In this document: positions 53,925 through 62,764 of the stretch, one piece after another | Layout of the letters: each line of letters starts with the position of its first letter | Numbering within the stretch: the first letter of the stretch is position 1 | NCBI GenBank assembly: GCA_039028975.1 | Contig: JBCCHB010000059.1 | Span: 1 to 64,000, forward strand | Direction of reading: 5' to 3' | Length of the DNA stretch: 64,000 bases | DNA from: JAHBNG01 sp039028975 | GTDB lineage: Bacteria; Chloroflexota; Anaerolineae; Caldilineales; Caldilineaceae | Program-made: the position numbers and the translations under genes | The notes under the pieces: model-generated | Told to the model about the DNA's origin: nothing | Seen by the model: only the letters and a program-made list of their open reading frames with translations | The model's database searches: none

Positions 53925-54210
53925 TTGTTGCTTTGTCGCTTTCTTTGCACGAAGTAGGAGTACTGCTCTGTGGGATTTCTCATCTTCAACAGCGTCGTGT
54001 TGACGGGTTGACCTGCTCTTGGAAAAACTCATCGCCACGGTTTAGGGGTAATCCCATGAGCAGCTTGCCAATGTCATTTGGGGCGCTGCCTCAGAGCGTT
54101 TCTTGTGGAGGAAGGTGGGACTGAAGGCTATCGCCGAGAAAAACTATCGATAATCGACGGTCCCTGAATGCGACTCCACCTCAATTGTTCTGCTCCAACT
54201 GGGCTTCGTC
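53925..54210. other. Gap between megasynthase and PhyH gene, with a decayed ORF
   Basis: A plus-strand frame at 54010-54153 reads LLLEKLIATV, two stops, then SHEQLANVIWGAASERFLWR and VGLKAIAEKNYR. The composition is coding-like on both sides of the stops, so a small dead gene is likely; family unknown. No terminator hairpin with a T-run was found after the megasynthase stop. Confidence 0.3.
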
Positions 54211-54219
54211 TGGTATAAT
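54211..54219 (+). promoter_or_regulatory. Extended -10 promoter element of the PhyH gene
   Basis: The sequence is TGGTATAAT, a perfect TGnTATAAT, 53 nt before the ATG at 54272. It indicates that the dioxygenase has its own promoter rather than relying on read-through of the 43-kb gene. The same nonamer precedes the gene ending at 5856. Confidence 0.5.
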
Positions 54220-54271
54220 CGAGGGTATCTCAATATCCAACCCAATCCCATCCATTTGGAGGCACACATCA

Positions 54272-55078
54272 ATGAGCGATTTCCTCTCTACCCCTTATGC
54301 CCTGACTCAGGCCCAGATTGACCAATTTCAGCGGGATGGTTACATCAGGCTTAAAGAGGTTCTCTCACCAGAGATTCTCAGCGAGTACAGTCCCGTGATC
54401 AGCGAAATGGTTCATAAACTAAACAAGCAGGATCTACCCTTAGCCGAACGCGGCACCTATGGCAAGGCTTTTCTCCAGATTACCAACATATGGGAACATA
54501 GCGAGAAGGTTACCGAGCTGGTCCTCGCCAGGCGGCTAGGTCAGATTGCTGCCGAGCTGATGGCAGTCAAGGGTGTGCGACTTTATCACGATCAGGCGCT
54601 CTTCAAGGAACCAAGCGGCGGCTTCACCCCTTGGCACGCTGATCAATTCTACTGGCCCTTGTCCAATGAAAATTCTATCACCGCTTGGATTCCGCTGCAG
54701 CCTGTCCCCCTGGAGATGGGGCCTCTCTCCTTCTGCGTTGGCAGCCAAAAGATCATGGAGAACCGTCATATGGCCATCTCTGATGACTCGGAACAGCAGA
54801 TCGATCGCTCCCTCAAGAATTACCCCAAAGATGTCAGCGCATATGATCTGGGTGAAGTCTCCTTCCACCGGGGCTGGACCTTTCATCGGGCTGGCCCCAA
54901 CCAGACTGACCAGATGCGGGGCGTTATGACCATTATCTATATGGAAGATGGTATGAAAGTGGCTCAGCCGAAAAACGCCAGCCAGCAGAGCGATTGGGAT
55001 CGATGGCTGCCAGGGGCCAAGTTAGGCGAGGTGATTGGGACGCACCTGAATCCAGTGGTCTACCGGCGTGATTCGTGA
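54272..55078 (+). CDS. Phytanoyl-CoA dioxygenase (PhyH) family Fe(II)/2-oxoglutarate oxygenase
   Basis: The protein is 268 residues from the ATG at 54272. That ATG has SD GGAGG (54258-54262, 9-nt spacing) and lies downstream of an extended -10. The open frame begins earlier (54185), but that start would overlap the promoter. Iron ligands are visible as the HxD pair in TPWHADQFYW and the distal His in GWTFHRAGPN; the 2-oxoglutarate Arg is in MRGVMTIIYM. PhyH enzymes hydroxylate or otherwise oxidise small molecules, and many act as tailoring enzymes in PKS/NRPS clusters. Its position right after the megasynthase makes tailoring of that product the simplest hypothesis. No signal peptide is seen, so it should be cytosolic. 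The KAP gene follows at 32 nt and may be cotranscribed. Confidence 0.85.
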   Translation: MSDFLSTPYALTQAQIDQFQRDGYIRLKEVLSPEILSEYSPVISEMVHKLNKQDLPLAERGTYGKAFLQITNIWEHSEKVTELVLARRLGQIAAELMAVKGVRLYHDQALFKEPSGGFTPWHADQFYWPLSNENSITAWIPLQPVPLEMGPLSFCVGSQKIMENRHMAISDDSEQQIDRSLKNYPKDVSAYDLGEVSFHRGWTFHRAGPNQTDQMRGVMTIIYMEDGMKVAQPKNASQQSDWDRWLPGAKLGEVIGTHLNPVVYRRDS

Positions 55079-55110
55079 TTCTTGGATTGACAGAAATTAG
55101 ATAGAGCCTT

Positions 55111-57900
55111 ATGAGCTACAAAACTGACAGCCACACCACCACCGACTTTCTGAATTTCTCTGACTTTCGCCCCGCTCTGCGATCGATTATCGAACGTGCA
55201 GATACACCGCTGACCGTTGGCGTCTTTGGCCCATGGGGAAGCGGAAAGACGAGCCTTTTGCGCATGTTGTGCCAGGATCTAGATGAGATGCAGAAAGCCA
55301 ATATCCGCACTGTCTGGTTTACGGCCTGGAAATACGATCGGCAGGATGCTCTCTGGCGAGCCTTTATTTTACGGGTTTTGGATGCTCTCTACCCGCCCAT
55401 AGGAAGCTCCTTAGAGATTGATGAGTATGGGGCTGAAGAGCATGGATATACTGTCGAGCCCCAATTGCTTACCAAACTGGATCGACTCCAAGAGAGCGTC
55501 TATCGTTCGGTCGAGTGGCAGGAGATGGGCAAGTGGGCCATCAACTGGCTTCAGCTTGCCCAAAATAGCAAAGAAGCCGCTCTAGAGCTAATTCCCTTGT
55601 CCGGTGGACTCAAGAGGCTTCTCAAAATTGCCACGGGCCGAGACGTCACAAAATCACATAAAAGTGAGGCCATGGCCGGCATCGGCAGAGAGATTAAGCA
55701 TCATCATCGGGAGCAATTGACCTCTATGGAGCAATTTGAGTCCACCTTTGGTGAGGTGTTGAGCGAGATTTTGGGATATGATGGACGACTCGTTGTCTTT
55801 GTGGATGATTTGGATCGTTGCCTGCCCGAGAAGGCCATCGAGGTGCTGGAGGCCATCAAACTCTTTTTGGACGTGCCAGGAACCGTCTTTGTTCTGGGCA
55901 TGGATCGAGACGTTGTGCAGCGTGGCGTAGAGACTCGCTATGGCGCGCTCATGCAACACGATCCAACTGACGAGCGAGAATTCCCCATTTCTGGTGACAC
56001 TTATTTGCAAAAGATTATCCAAATTCCCTTTCACCTGCCCCCCTTGGCCGTTGAGGATATGGACGATTTTCTAGAGAAACTAGAGGGTGACGCAGACGAT
56101 GCTTTGGACTCCATGACCCGCCGAGTCTTTGCCCGGGGTCTATTTGCAAATCCGCGCCAGGCCAAACGGTGTCTGAATATCTTTCGGTTGCTGCGAGCGA
56201 TTGCCCAAGAACGTCAATGGCGACCTGCCGCCCAAGGGGGGCTGCCTTCTGGAACCATCGCCCAGCCACTGCTGGCCAAAACGGTCGTCATTCAGACCCA
56301 GTATCCTGAACTCTACCAACTTTGGCGGCGCTATCCCACCATCGTCCAGACGCTAGAGGCAGAATACGCCCGCTTGCCAACCGATGAGGAGGCTATCCTT
56401 CACGGCATTGCCCACCGAGATCTGGCTCCATCCTTTGCCCCGAGTCCCCAAGCGGAGATGGCTCGGGAAAGTGTGACGTTAGAAGACAAACCACCAAAAG
56501 GTGAAGCAGTGGCGGGTGATACGTTGGGAGATGAGGCCCTGAAAATTGTAGCCCCAGAAGATGTTCTTTCAGGACTTGGCGCTTCAGGACTTGGCGCTTC
56601 GGAACTTGTTGCTCCAGAAACTGAACACCATGCACCCAACGAAGGGCAAGCTACCAGACAAGAAAATCCTTCCTTGCCCCGTTTGACAACCTCCAGCGGC
56701 ATTCTGGCACCCTTCTTGGAGAATCGGCAGCGTTATGGGTTGCTAGAGCAGATGCTCACCTATCCACCTAAAGAAGAGAGGGTGAATGAAGGGAACGGGC
56801 GCACTCATTTTGCCGGACTTAACCGAGAGCAGATGCGATCCTATTTGCGCCTAGCCGGAACCGCGTCCGCGGAAGATTCTGTTGATCTGCCCGATATTCC
56901 TGATGATATGATTGGTCAACTGCTTTCGGGTGACTTGACGCTAATTCAGGAGGGGGTTAGCCAGTTGAAAAGCCGGGTCCCTGATGAGTATTCACCGCTA
57001 CGTCAGTCGGTACAACAGCGATTAATGACTGAGCTAGTCAACCAGAACCAAGCGATGACCGTACGTGCTGGAGCTGGATTGGCCCTAGGGCAGCTTGGTG
57101 ATCCACGAACTGGTGTTGGTATTAAAAATGGGTTGCCTGATATCGGGTGGTGTTTTGTCGACGCTGGCCCCTTTACAATGGGGAGTGATAAAAAAAGGGA
57201 TGAGTATACCCGGGCAAATGAATTACCTCAATTTACCTGCATCATGATTGGTAATCCATACCACATTAGTCAATACCCCATTACCGTTGCTCAATATGGT
57301 GCCTTTATTGACGCTGGTGGCTATGAGGAACGATCTCTGTGGACTGATTCAGGCTGGGAGTGGAAGCAGGCCAACCGCATTACAGGACCAGAAACATACG
57401 GTGACCGCTTTGAAACCCCAAACCATCCCCAAGTGGGTGTTTCCTGGTATGAGGCGACAGCCTTCTGTCACTGGCTCTCTGAACAGAGTGGCACTCCGAT
57501 TCGGCTGCCTACCGAAGCCGAGTGGGAGCGGGCCTCTCGTTCAGACGATGGCCGCCTCTACCCTTGGGGGAATCAATTCGGCACGGACCGGTGCAATATG
57601 GCCGATACTGGTTTGGGCAAAACAACCTCAGTAGGTGCGTTCCCCCATGGATTGGCAGCGTGTGGAGCCGCCGATATGTCGGGCAATGTTTGGGAGTGGT
57701 GCAGAACAAGCAAGGTTGAACAGTATACCTATTACGCTGAAGAGATCGATGACACGCTAGAGGGGACCATGAATCGGGTCATCCGGGGTGGTTCATTTCT
57801 TGATGTTGCCTTTAACATGCGCTGTGCTGTTCGCAGCGGAAACGATCCACGCGATCGAGTTGGATTTATTGGATTTCGTGTTATTTCTCAAGGGATTTGA
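55111..57900 (+). CDS. KAP-family P-loop NTPase fused to an FGE/SUMF1-like (C-type-lectin fold) domain
   Basis: The 929-residue protein has a KAP NTPase at about 1-400: Walker A in GPWGSGKTSLL, WFTAWKYDRQDALW, and Walker B in VVFVDDLDRCLPEKAIEVLE. No pair of membrane segments is evident in the KAP region. An acidic, repeat-bearing linker lies at ~440-530 and a helical region at ~530-670. Residues ~680-929 resemble the formylglycine-generating-enzyme fold: FVDAGPFTMGSD, LPTEAEWERASR, YPWGN, DMSGNVWEWC, VIRGGSF, GFIGFRV. The fusion recalls signalling or conflict proteins whose FGE-like domain acts as a binding module, sometimes diversified by retroelements. I see no reverse transcriptase or template repeat nearby. 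Its function with the biosynthetic cluster, if any, is unknown. Confidence 0.85.
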   Translation: MSYKTDSHTTTDFLNFSDFRPALRSIIERADTPLTVGVFGPWGSGKTSLLRMLCQDLDEMQKANIRTVWFTAWKYDRQDALWRAFILRVLDALYPPIGSSLEIDEYGAEEHGYTVEPQLLTKLDRLQESVYRSVEWQEMGKWAINWLQLAQNSKEAALELIPLSGGLKRLLKIATGRDVTKSHKSEAMAGIGREIKHHHREQLTSMEQFESTFGEVLSEILGYDGRLVVFVDDLDRCLPEKAIEVLEAIKLFLDVPGTVFVLGMDRDVVQRGVETRYGALMQHDPTDEREFPISGDTYLQKIIQIPFHLPPLAVEDMDDFLEKLEGDADDALDSMTRRVFARGLFANPRQAKRCLNIFRLLRAIAQERQWRPAAQGGLPSGTIAQPLLAKTVVIQTQYPELYQLWRRYPTIVQTLEAEYARLPTDEEAILHGIAHRDLAPSFAPSPQAEMARESVTLEDKPPKGEAVAGDTLGDEALKIVAPEDVLSGLGASGLGASELVAPETEHHAPNEGQATRQENPSLPRLTTSSGILAPFLENRQRYGLLEQMLTYPPKEERVNEGNGRTHFAGLNREQMRSYLRLAGTASAEDSVDLPDIPDDMIGQLLSGDLTLIQEGVSQLKSRVPDEYSPLRQSVQQRLMTELVNQNQAMTVRAGAGLALGQLGDPRTGVGIKNGLPDIGWCFVDAGPFTMGSDKKRDEYTRANELPQFTCIMIGNPYHISQYPITVAQYGAFIDAGGYEERSLWTDSGWEWKQANRITGPETYGDRFETPNHPQVGVSWYEATAFCHWLSEQSGTPIRLPTEAEWERASRSDDGRLYPWGNQFGTDRCNMADTGLGKTTSVGAFPHGLAACGAADMSGNVWEWCRTSKVEQYTYYAEEIDDTLEGTMNRVIRGGSFLDVAFNMRCAVRSGNDPRDRVGFIGFRVISQGI
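56571..56600 (+). repeat. Exact 15-bp tandem repeat in the KAP-FGE linker
   Basis: aggacttggcgcttc occurs twice (56571-56585, 56586-56600), followed by a degenerate third copy. It encodes GLGAS repeats in the low-complexity linker. Confidence 0.6.
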
Positions 57901-58302
57901 CATTTTACGACCATTTTCCTAAGACAATCCGCCAAGTTGACATGGGAAAATAGTACCAAGGTACTACAGACAAAGCGCCCACCCCGTGCTACAATTGACC
58001 TCGATAGACTTTCTCCTCCTTTTGGGTAAGTTTTCTCCTTTTGGGTGCAGGAATGGGTGCATGAGGCTCGGCAGAACGCCGGGCCTCTTGTATTTCTGGG
58101 GCCAAAATACTTCTTCAACTCGCAGAGCCGTTTGACACCAGGCGTTTGGCCTCTTTTTCTATCTTCACCACTCTACAATCAGCCACTCAGTCGTCATCTA
58201 AGCAAAGTCAAAGCGTCGAGAAATCGGTTACCTAGCACCGAGCAGTAGCCAAGAATTTTGTTAGAAATTTTGATAATAATACGTGATAGACTTGTTTTAT
58301 GA
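57901..58302. other. Intergenic region with a hairpin and short direct repeats
   Basis: No gene is supported. A 9-bp stem aggctcggc / gccgggcct with an agaac loop lies near 58063-58085. Just upstream, tttctcctccttttgggt and ttttctccttttgggt form a direct repeat. The hairpin lacks a clear T-run, so terminator status is uncertain. No copy of the end of the KAP-FGE gene (a possible template repeat) is found here. Confidence 0.35.
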
Positions 58303-61300
58303 ATGAACGAACTTACTACCACCAAGCACCCAGGATTTATGATGAATTTCATGCCAGCCCATTCCCACTGGAAAAAATGGCTCTCCCGATTTGTGTTGCC
58401 ATTCTTTGTTCTTGTTCTGCTCTATCTGGTTGTTGTGAAGCAGCTACCATCTTTCGCCCAATCAACTCCGTCGGAGACCAATCAGGAAGCCATTGGGATC
58501 ATCGACTTTCTCTTTTCCCCGCGTACGCTCACTGTAACCGCTGGAACCGAATTGATCTGGACGAATTCTGACAGTGTACCTCATACGGCCACGGCCAATG
58601 ATGGTTCCTTTGACTCTGGCACTCTTGGGACTAACGACACCTTCTCGGTGACCTTGAGTGAGCTAGGTATCTACGAATACATCTGCACCATTCATCCCAG
58701 CATGGTAGGGAGCATCACTGTTGTTGAGGATGAAGAGGAAACTGCCACATCATCTATCTTTCTACCCTTAATCGATGGGGCCTTAGATCCGACACCGACC
58801 CCAACTGCAACCGACAACCAAACATCGACTGTACCACCGACGGCCACTGACACACCTACCGCTACTCAGGAACCTGCACCCCTGCCTGAGGAGACGCCGA
58901 CCAATCTACTACGCTGGTCCGACCCTGCTACATGGGGAGGCACGCTACCTGTGGCTGGTGCCAATGTCACCATTCCAGCCAATCAATCAATTCTGCTCGA
59001 CGTTAGCCCACCTGCCCTCAACAGCCTTACCATCGAAGGGACACTTTATTTCGATGAAGTGGATCTGAGCATAACTGCTGGTTGGATTATGGTGCTTGGG
59101 ACGCTGCGCGCTGGCTCTGAGTCTGCACCCTATGGCAACCAAGCCATCATTACCTTAACCGGCACGGGCGAAGATGTAATGGGCATGGGGGACAAGGTGT
59201 TGGGCGTCATGGGTGACGGCATTTTGCGGCTTCACGGTCAGTCCCGCCAAAGCTGGACTCGTCTCAACGCGACGGCCAATCAGGGAGACGCTGAACTGAT
59301 ACTGGAAAGTGCGGTAAACTGGACTGTAGGTGATAAGATTGTGGTCTCATCCACTGACTTTGACTATCGCCAGGATGAGGCCTTTACGATTACCGGCATC
59401 GACGGAAACCTGATCTCGTTGGATGCGCCCCTTGAGTACATGCATTGGGGGGAGTTGATGACTTATGATGGCCGGACGGTAGACGAACGGGCGGAAGTGG
59501 CTCTGCTCTCTCGCAACATACGCATTCAAGGGGACGCTGGCTCTGAACCCGATGGTTTTGGCGGGCATCTCATGGTGATGGTCAGAGGCAAGCTTTACTT
59601 AGATGGTGTCGAATTATACCGCATGGGGCAGCGAGGGGAACTTGCCAGATATCCCGTTCATTTCCATCTGATGGGGGACAACTCGCGGGGATCTTTTGTA
59701 AAGAATACCGTCATCCACCGCAGCTTTAACCGCTGTCTCACCATTCATGGTAGCAATGGCGTGCTAGTTCAATCCACTGTGGGATACGACGCGGCTGGCC
59801 ACTGCTTCTTTTTGGAAGATGCTGCCGAGTTTGACAATGTACTGGAAGGCAATTTGGGGTTAGGAATCTACAAGCCCGAAGTGGAAGATGCCCTTCTACA
59901 ATCGGATCGCGTCTACCTGGGGCCAGCCGTCTACTGGATTACCAATCCGGCCAATACCTTCCGCAATAACGTGGCCGCTGGTTCTCAAGGGACGGGATTC
60001 TGGATCGCTCTACCCGAACACCCGACTGGACCTTCCTATACCACATCAATTCGACCCAATCGGTTGCCCATGCAGGAGTTCTCTGGCAATGTGGCCCACT
60101 CCAACACTGTCAACGGCCTCCACCTTGATGATGGCCCCACAGGCGATGAGGCCGGCACGATAGGCACCACCTACTATGCTGTCTACACCGATCCCGAGGA
60201 CACAGACTCAGATGTTCTCGATGTCACGTTGACCAACTTTACCGCCTACAAGAATCGCAACAACGGTGCTTGGCTACGAGGCCGCAATCACATCATAGAT
60301 GGTGCTATCTTTGCCGATAACGCCCAAGGGGTCACCTTTGCGTCCACTGAATCGTTTGCTCGTAATAGCCTCTTCGTAGGTGAGACAGACAATATGGGGC
60401 AGCCCGAGCCTTACATGATCGAACAAGGTCAAGTTGGGGAGGATGGTCGTTCCCTACCCTTTCCCTGGTTCAAAGAAGTAGTGATTCGAGGGTTTGAATT
60501 CTATGATGGCCGGATCGGCGTAGAAGATAGCCACTTTGTCAACTTTGCCCCCAATAGCTTTCGAGAAGCCGCGGCCCTCTCTTACCTGGACTATACAAAC
60601 TTCGCTATCCATCCCACCAACTTTGCCCGTGGCCTCACCTTTGGCCAGGGAACCAAGCGCGTTTACCTAGCCAGCCGCAGCAACCCTGAGGATCCAACGG
60701 AAGGGACTGAAGATGGTTATCGCTCGTCCGTCTTCCTGGACGTGGATGGAAGCGTAACAGGGACAGCCAATCAATATGTGGTGGTCGACAATCCCATTTT
60801 GCGTACTGAGCAGTGTACCCACCAAAGCGAGTGGAATGTCTGGCTCTGCCCCGAAAGTGAATATGTTGCGTTGACTGTCAGGATCGATCAGCCAGAGCTA
60901 AACTCGGTTTCCCTTACTCGTGGTGGGGGAACCCATACCATGTTTGGCGCTGGCAGAGCACCAGGGACCTATTTCCGCAGTATGGCATTGGCCGCTACGG
61001 AAAATACCGTAACCTTTGACGATCACATTCCACAACAATTCAAGGTGCTGCTCACCCATAGCACGGGAAAGTGGTCGTTGGTCAAGATACCCAACTATAC
61101 CCAATATCCCAAGGTCAGCCGCTATAGCCGGGAATTAGCGCCGGCCAGCAACCTGACCGAACTCGGTACAGCTAGCCAGTCCGGCTGGTATTATGATGTC
61201 AACGCAACGACCCTCTACCTCCGCTTGGTGGCGGAAGGAACGTACGAAGCGCTGACAGTGGAACAGAATGGTACGCCAGCCCCGGTGACAGGTAGCGGAA

Positions 61301-61713
61301 CCGGATTGCGGGGCGAATACTATGCCAACATCGATTTGGCAGGCACACCCATTGAGCGCGTTGACGGTTCTATTAACTTCCAGTGGCCAGACGCGCCCAT
61401 GGATAACTTTCCGGCAGACAACTTTACAGTCCGCTGGACGGGACAAATTGAGGCACCTGAAACGAGTACCTATGAGATCTTCGTGATTATGGATGATAAT
61501 GTTCGGCTTTGGGTCTGCGGAGAACAGTTGCTCGACTTCTGGCAGGGGTATGATCCCGATCCCAGAGGAGGAACCGTCACCATGACGGCTGGTCAACGCT
61601 GCGATGTACAGATCGACTACCGAGAATATACCTCGTGGGGATATGCTCAACTATGGTGGCAGTTTGGGGCCTATGCGAGGCAGGTCGTTCCGCAGCGGCA
61701 GCTGTATCCGTAG
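58303..61713 (+). CDS. Membrane-anchored surface protein: cupredoxin + G8 + right-handed beta-helix + PA14
   Basis: The 1136-residue protein has a signal-anchor at ~24-52 (WLSRFVLPFFVLVLLYLVVV). Residues ~64-145 form a plastocyanin-like cupredoxin with type-1 copper ligands His in VPHTATAND and Cys-His-Met in YICTIHPSM. A Thr/Pro-rich spacer spans ~160-200. A G8 domain follows at ~205-286 (LRWSDPATWGGTLPVAGANV). A long beta-helix region spans ~300-800 (PVHFHLMGDNSRGSFVKNTV) as in CEMIP/TMEM2-type proteins. A C-terminal PA14 domain is at ~1000-1133 (GLRGEYYANIDLAG; RWTGQIEAPETSTYEIFV). These suggest an extracellular, probably polysaccharide-binding or -degrading protein with a redox module. 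Start is uncertain: ATG 58303 has no SD, while ATG 58342 has AGGA six bases upstream and keeps the whole anchor. Confidence 0.8.
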   Translation: MNELTTTKHPGFMMNFMPAHSHWKKWLSRFVLPFFVLVLLYLVVVKQLPSFAQSTPSETNQEAIGIIDFLFSPRTLTVTAGTELIWTNSDSVPHTATANDGSFDSGTLGTNDTFSVTLSELGIYEYICTIHPSMVGSITVVEDEEETATSSIFLPLIDGALDPTPTPTATDNQTSTVPPTATDTPTATQEPAPLPEETPTNLLRWSDPATWGGTLPVAGANVTIPANQSILLDVSPPALNSLTIEGTLYFDEVDLSITAGWIMVLGTLRAGSESAPYGNQAIITLTGTGEDVMGMGDKVLGVMGDGILRLHGQSRQSWTRLNATANQGDAELILESAVNWTVGDKIVVSSTDFDYRQDEAFTITGIDGNLISLDAPLEYMHWGELMTYDGRTVDERAEVALLSRNIRIQGDAGSEPDGFGGHLMVMVRGKLYLDGVELYRMGQRGELARYPVHFHLMGDNSRGSFVKNTVIHRSFNRCLTIHGSNGVLVQSTVGYDAAGHCFFLEDAAEFDNVLEGNLGLGIYKPEVEDALLQSDRVYLGPAVYWITNPANTFRNNVAAGSQGTGFWIALPEHPTGPSYTTSIRPNRLPMQEFSGNVAHSNTVNGLHLDDGPTGDEAGTIGTTYYAVYTDPEDTDSDVLDVTLTNFTAYKNRNNGAWLRGRNHIIDGAIFADNAQGVTFASTESFARNSLFVGETDNMGQPEPYMIEQGQVGEDGRSLPFPWFKEVVIRGFEFYDGRIGVEDSHFVNFAPNSFREAAALSYLDYTNFAIHPTNFARGLTFGQGTKRVYLASRSNPEDPTEGTEDGYRSSVFLDVDGSVTGTANQYVVVDNPILRTEQCTHQSEWNVWLCPESEYVALTVRIDQPELNSVSLTRGGGTHTMFGAGRAPGTYFRSMALAATENTVTFDDHIPQQFKVLLTHSTGKWSLVKIPNYTQYPKVSRYSRELAPASNLTELGTASQSGWYYDVNATTLYLRLVAEGTYEALTVEQNGTPAPVTGSGTGLRGEYYANIDLAGTPIERVDGSINFQWPDAPMDNFPADNFTVRWTGQIEAPETSTYEIFVIMDDNVRLWVCGEQLLDFWQGYDPDPRGGTVTMTAGQRCDVQIDYREYTSWGYAQLWWQFGAYARQVVPQRQLYP

Positions 61714-61747
61714 ACCTATTGACGGAATGTGGTGGCGACTTGAACGG

Positions 61748-61846
61748 CTATACTGCGTTCAGAATGAAGACCGGAGTTTTTCACGGCCCATTTACAGAGT
61801 AGATTCGCATTCAAAAACTCCGGTTTTGAAATTGACTTCAGTATAG
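61748..61846. terminator. Long inverted repeat between convergent genes (bidirectional terminator or MITE-like)
   Basis: Arms of 34 nt (61748-61781 and 61813-61846) are imperfect inverted repeats with an exact accggagttttt / aaaaactccggt core and ctatactg / cagtatag ends. The loop is 31 nt. With T-runs on both strands and convergent genes ending at 61713 and 61850, it could terminate both. Its size and conserved ends also fit a small mobile element. Confidence 0.5.
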
Positions 61847-61849
61847 CAG

Positions 61850-62743
61850 TCAGCCCCGATTCGCCACAAAAACACCACTCAAAATCATTCCCAAAGCCAA
61901 AACCATCTGACTCGTTAACCGTTCATCTAGGATGATGATTCCCAATAGCACACCTGCCACGGGGATCAAATAGATCGTATAGGATGCCGTTCCGGCACCC
62001 AGTTCCTCAATTAGATAGAAGTAGACGAGCGTGGCCAGCAGCGTCACACCAACGCCCAGAAAGAGCATATGGCCCATCACCGCCCAGGTGGGACGCAGCG
62101 TCCACGGTGCATCATACCAAAGGCTGAAAGGCAAAAGGAGCAAGGCCGAGGTGATAAATTGGGCCGCGGTAATTCGCAATCGCAGCGCCCAAGTTGATAA
62201 TCCTGGCGGCTGTAGAGGATAGACTTTGCGGATATAGACGGCACCGATAGCATAGAGTAGCGCCGCCAGTACGATGGCCAATTGTGCGGCTAGATTCTTG
62301 CCTACACCAGCCAAGGCATCCGGCCCAATCAGCAAAACAATGCCTCCCAATCCTAAGCCAATTCCTATTAGCTTGGCGACCGTCAACCGCTCATCGTCGG
62401 TAAACCAGTAGGCTAATAAGGCGGTGAATAGGGGCATAATTGACAACAGAATCGAAGCCAGACCTCCTTCAATGTATACTTGACCCCATGCCACTAACCC
62501 AAAGGGAATGGCCTGATTCGTAGCTCCTAGAATGAAAAAGGGCCACCAATCGGCCCACTTCCTCGGCAGAGTTCCACTTACCAATCTTAACAAGAAGAGG
62601 AGCATCACCACCGAGATGATGCTCCTTCCCAACGTCAAGGTAATCGGCGGAATAAAGGGCAAGATCAGCTCTACCGCGATAAATGAGATGCCCCAAACAG
62701 TGCCGGGAATCAGTAGGAGTAAGTTTGTTAGATATTTATTCAA
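61850..62743 (-). CDS. EamA-family (DMT superfamily) membrane transporter
   Basis: The 297-residue protein has ten hydrophobic segments arranged as two EamA repeats. The first starts LLLLIPGTVWGISFIAVELI, and the second after the central loop with LAIVLAALLYAIGAVYIRKV. Each repeat ends with the typical xxExxT/LDE pattern (YWFTDDERLT; IIILDERLTSQ). Members export amino acids or other metabolites; the substrate is unknown here. The start lies 21 nt after the trpA stop, so it is probably the last gene of the trp operon, and an amino-acid or aromatic-metabolite link is possible. Confidence 0.88.
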   Translation of the reverse strand: MNKYLTNLLLLIPGTVWGISFIAVELILPFIPPITLTLGRSIISVVMLLFLLRLVSGTLPRKWADWWPFFILGATNQAIPFGLVAWGQVYIEGGLASILLSIMPLFTALLAYWFTDDERLTVAKLIGIGLGLGGIVLLIGPDALAGVGKNLAAQLAIVLAALLYAIGAVYIRKVYPLQPPGLSTWALRLRITAAQFITSALLLLPFSLWYDAPWTLRPTWAVMGHMLFLGVGVTLLATLVYFYLIEELGAGTASYTIYLIPVAGVLLGIIILDERLTSQMVLALGMILSGVFVANRG

Positions 62744-62764
62744 GGAAACTATCTTTGTTCGCGG

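Noticed and set aside
53933..54124. 63-codon ORF after the megasynthase
   Set aside because: It overlaps a differently framed decayed ORF and has no SD or recognisable motif.
54185..54271. N-terminal extension of the PhyH protein
   Set aside because: An extended -10 promoter and the SD lie inside or after this stretch, so the start at 54272 is preferred.
57901..58302. Template repeat or RT of a diversity-generating retroelement next to the KAP-FGE gene
   Set aside because: Nothing in this gap resembles the 3' end of the gene, and no reverse-transcriptase ORF is in the window.
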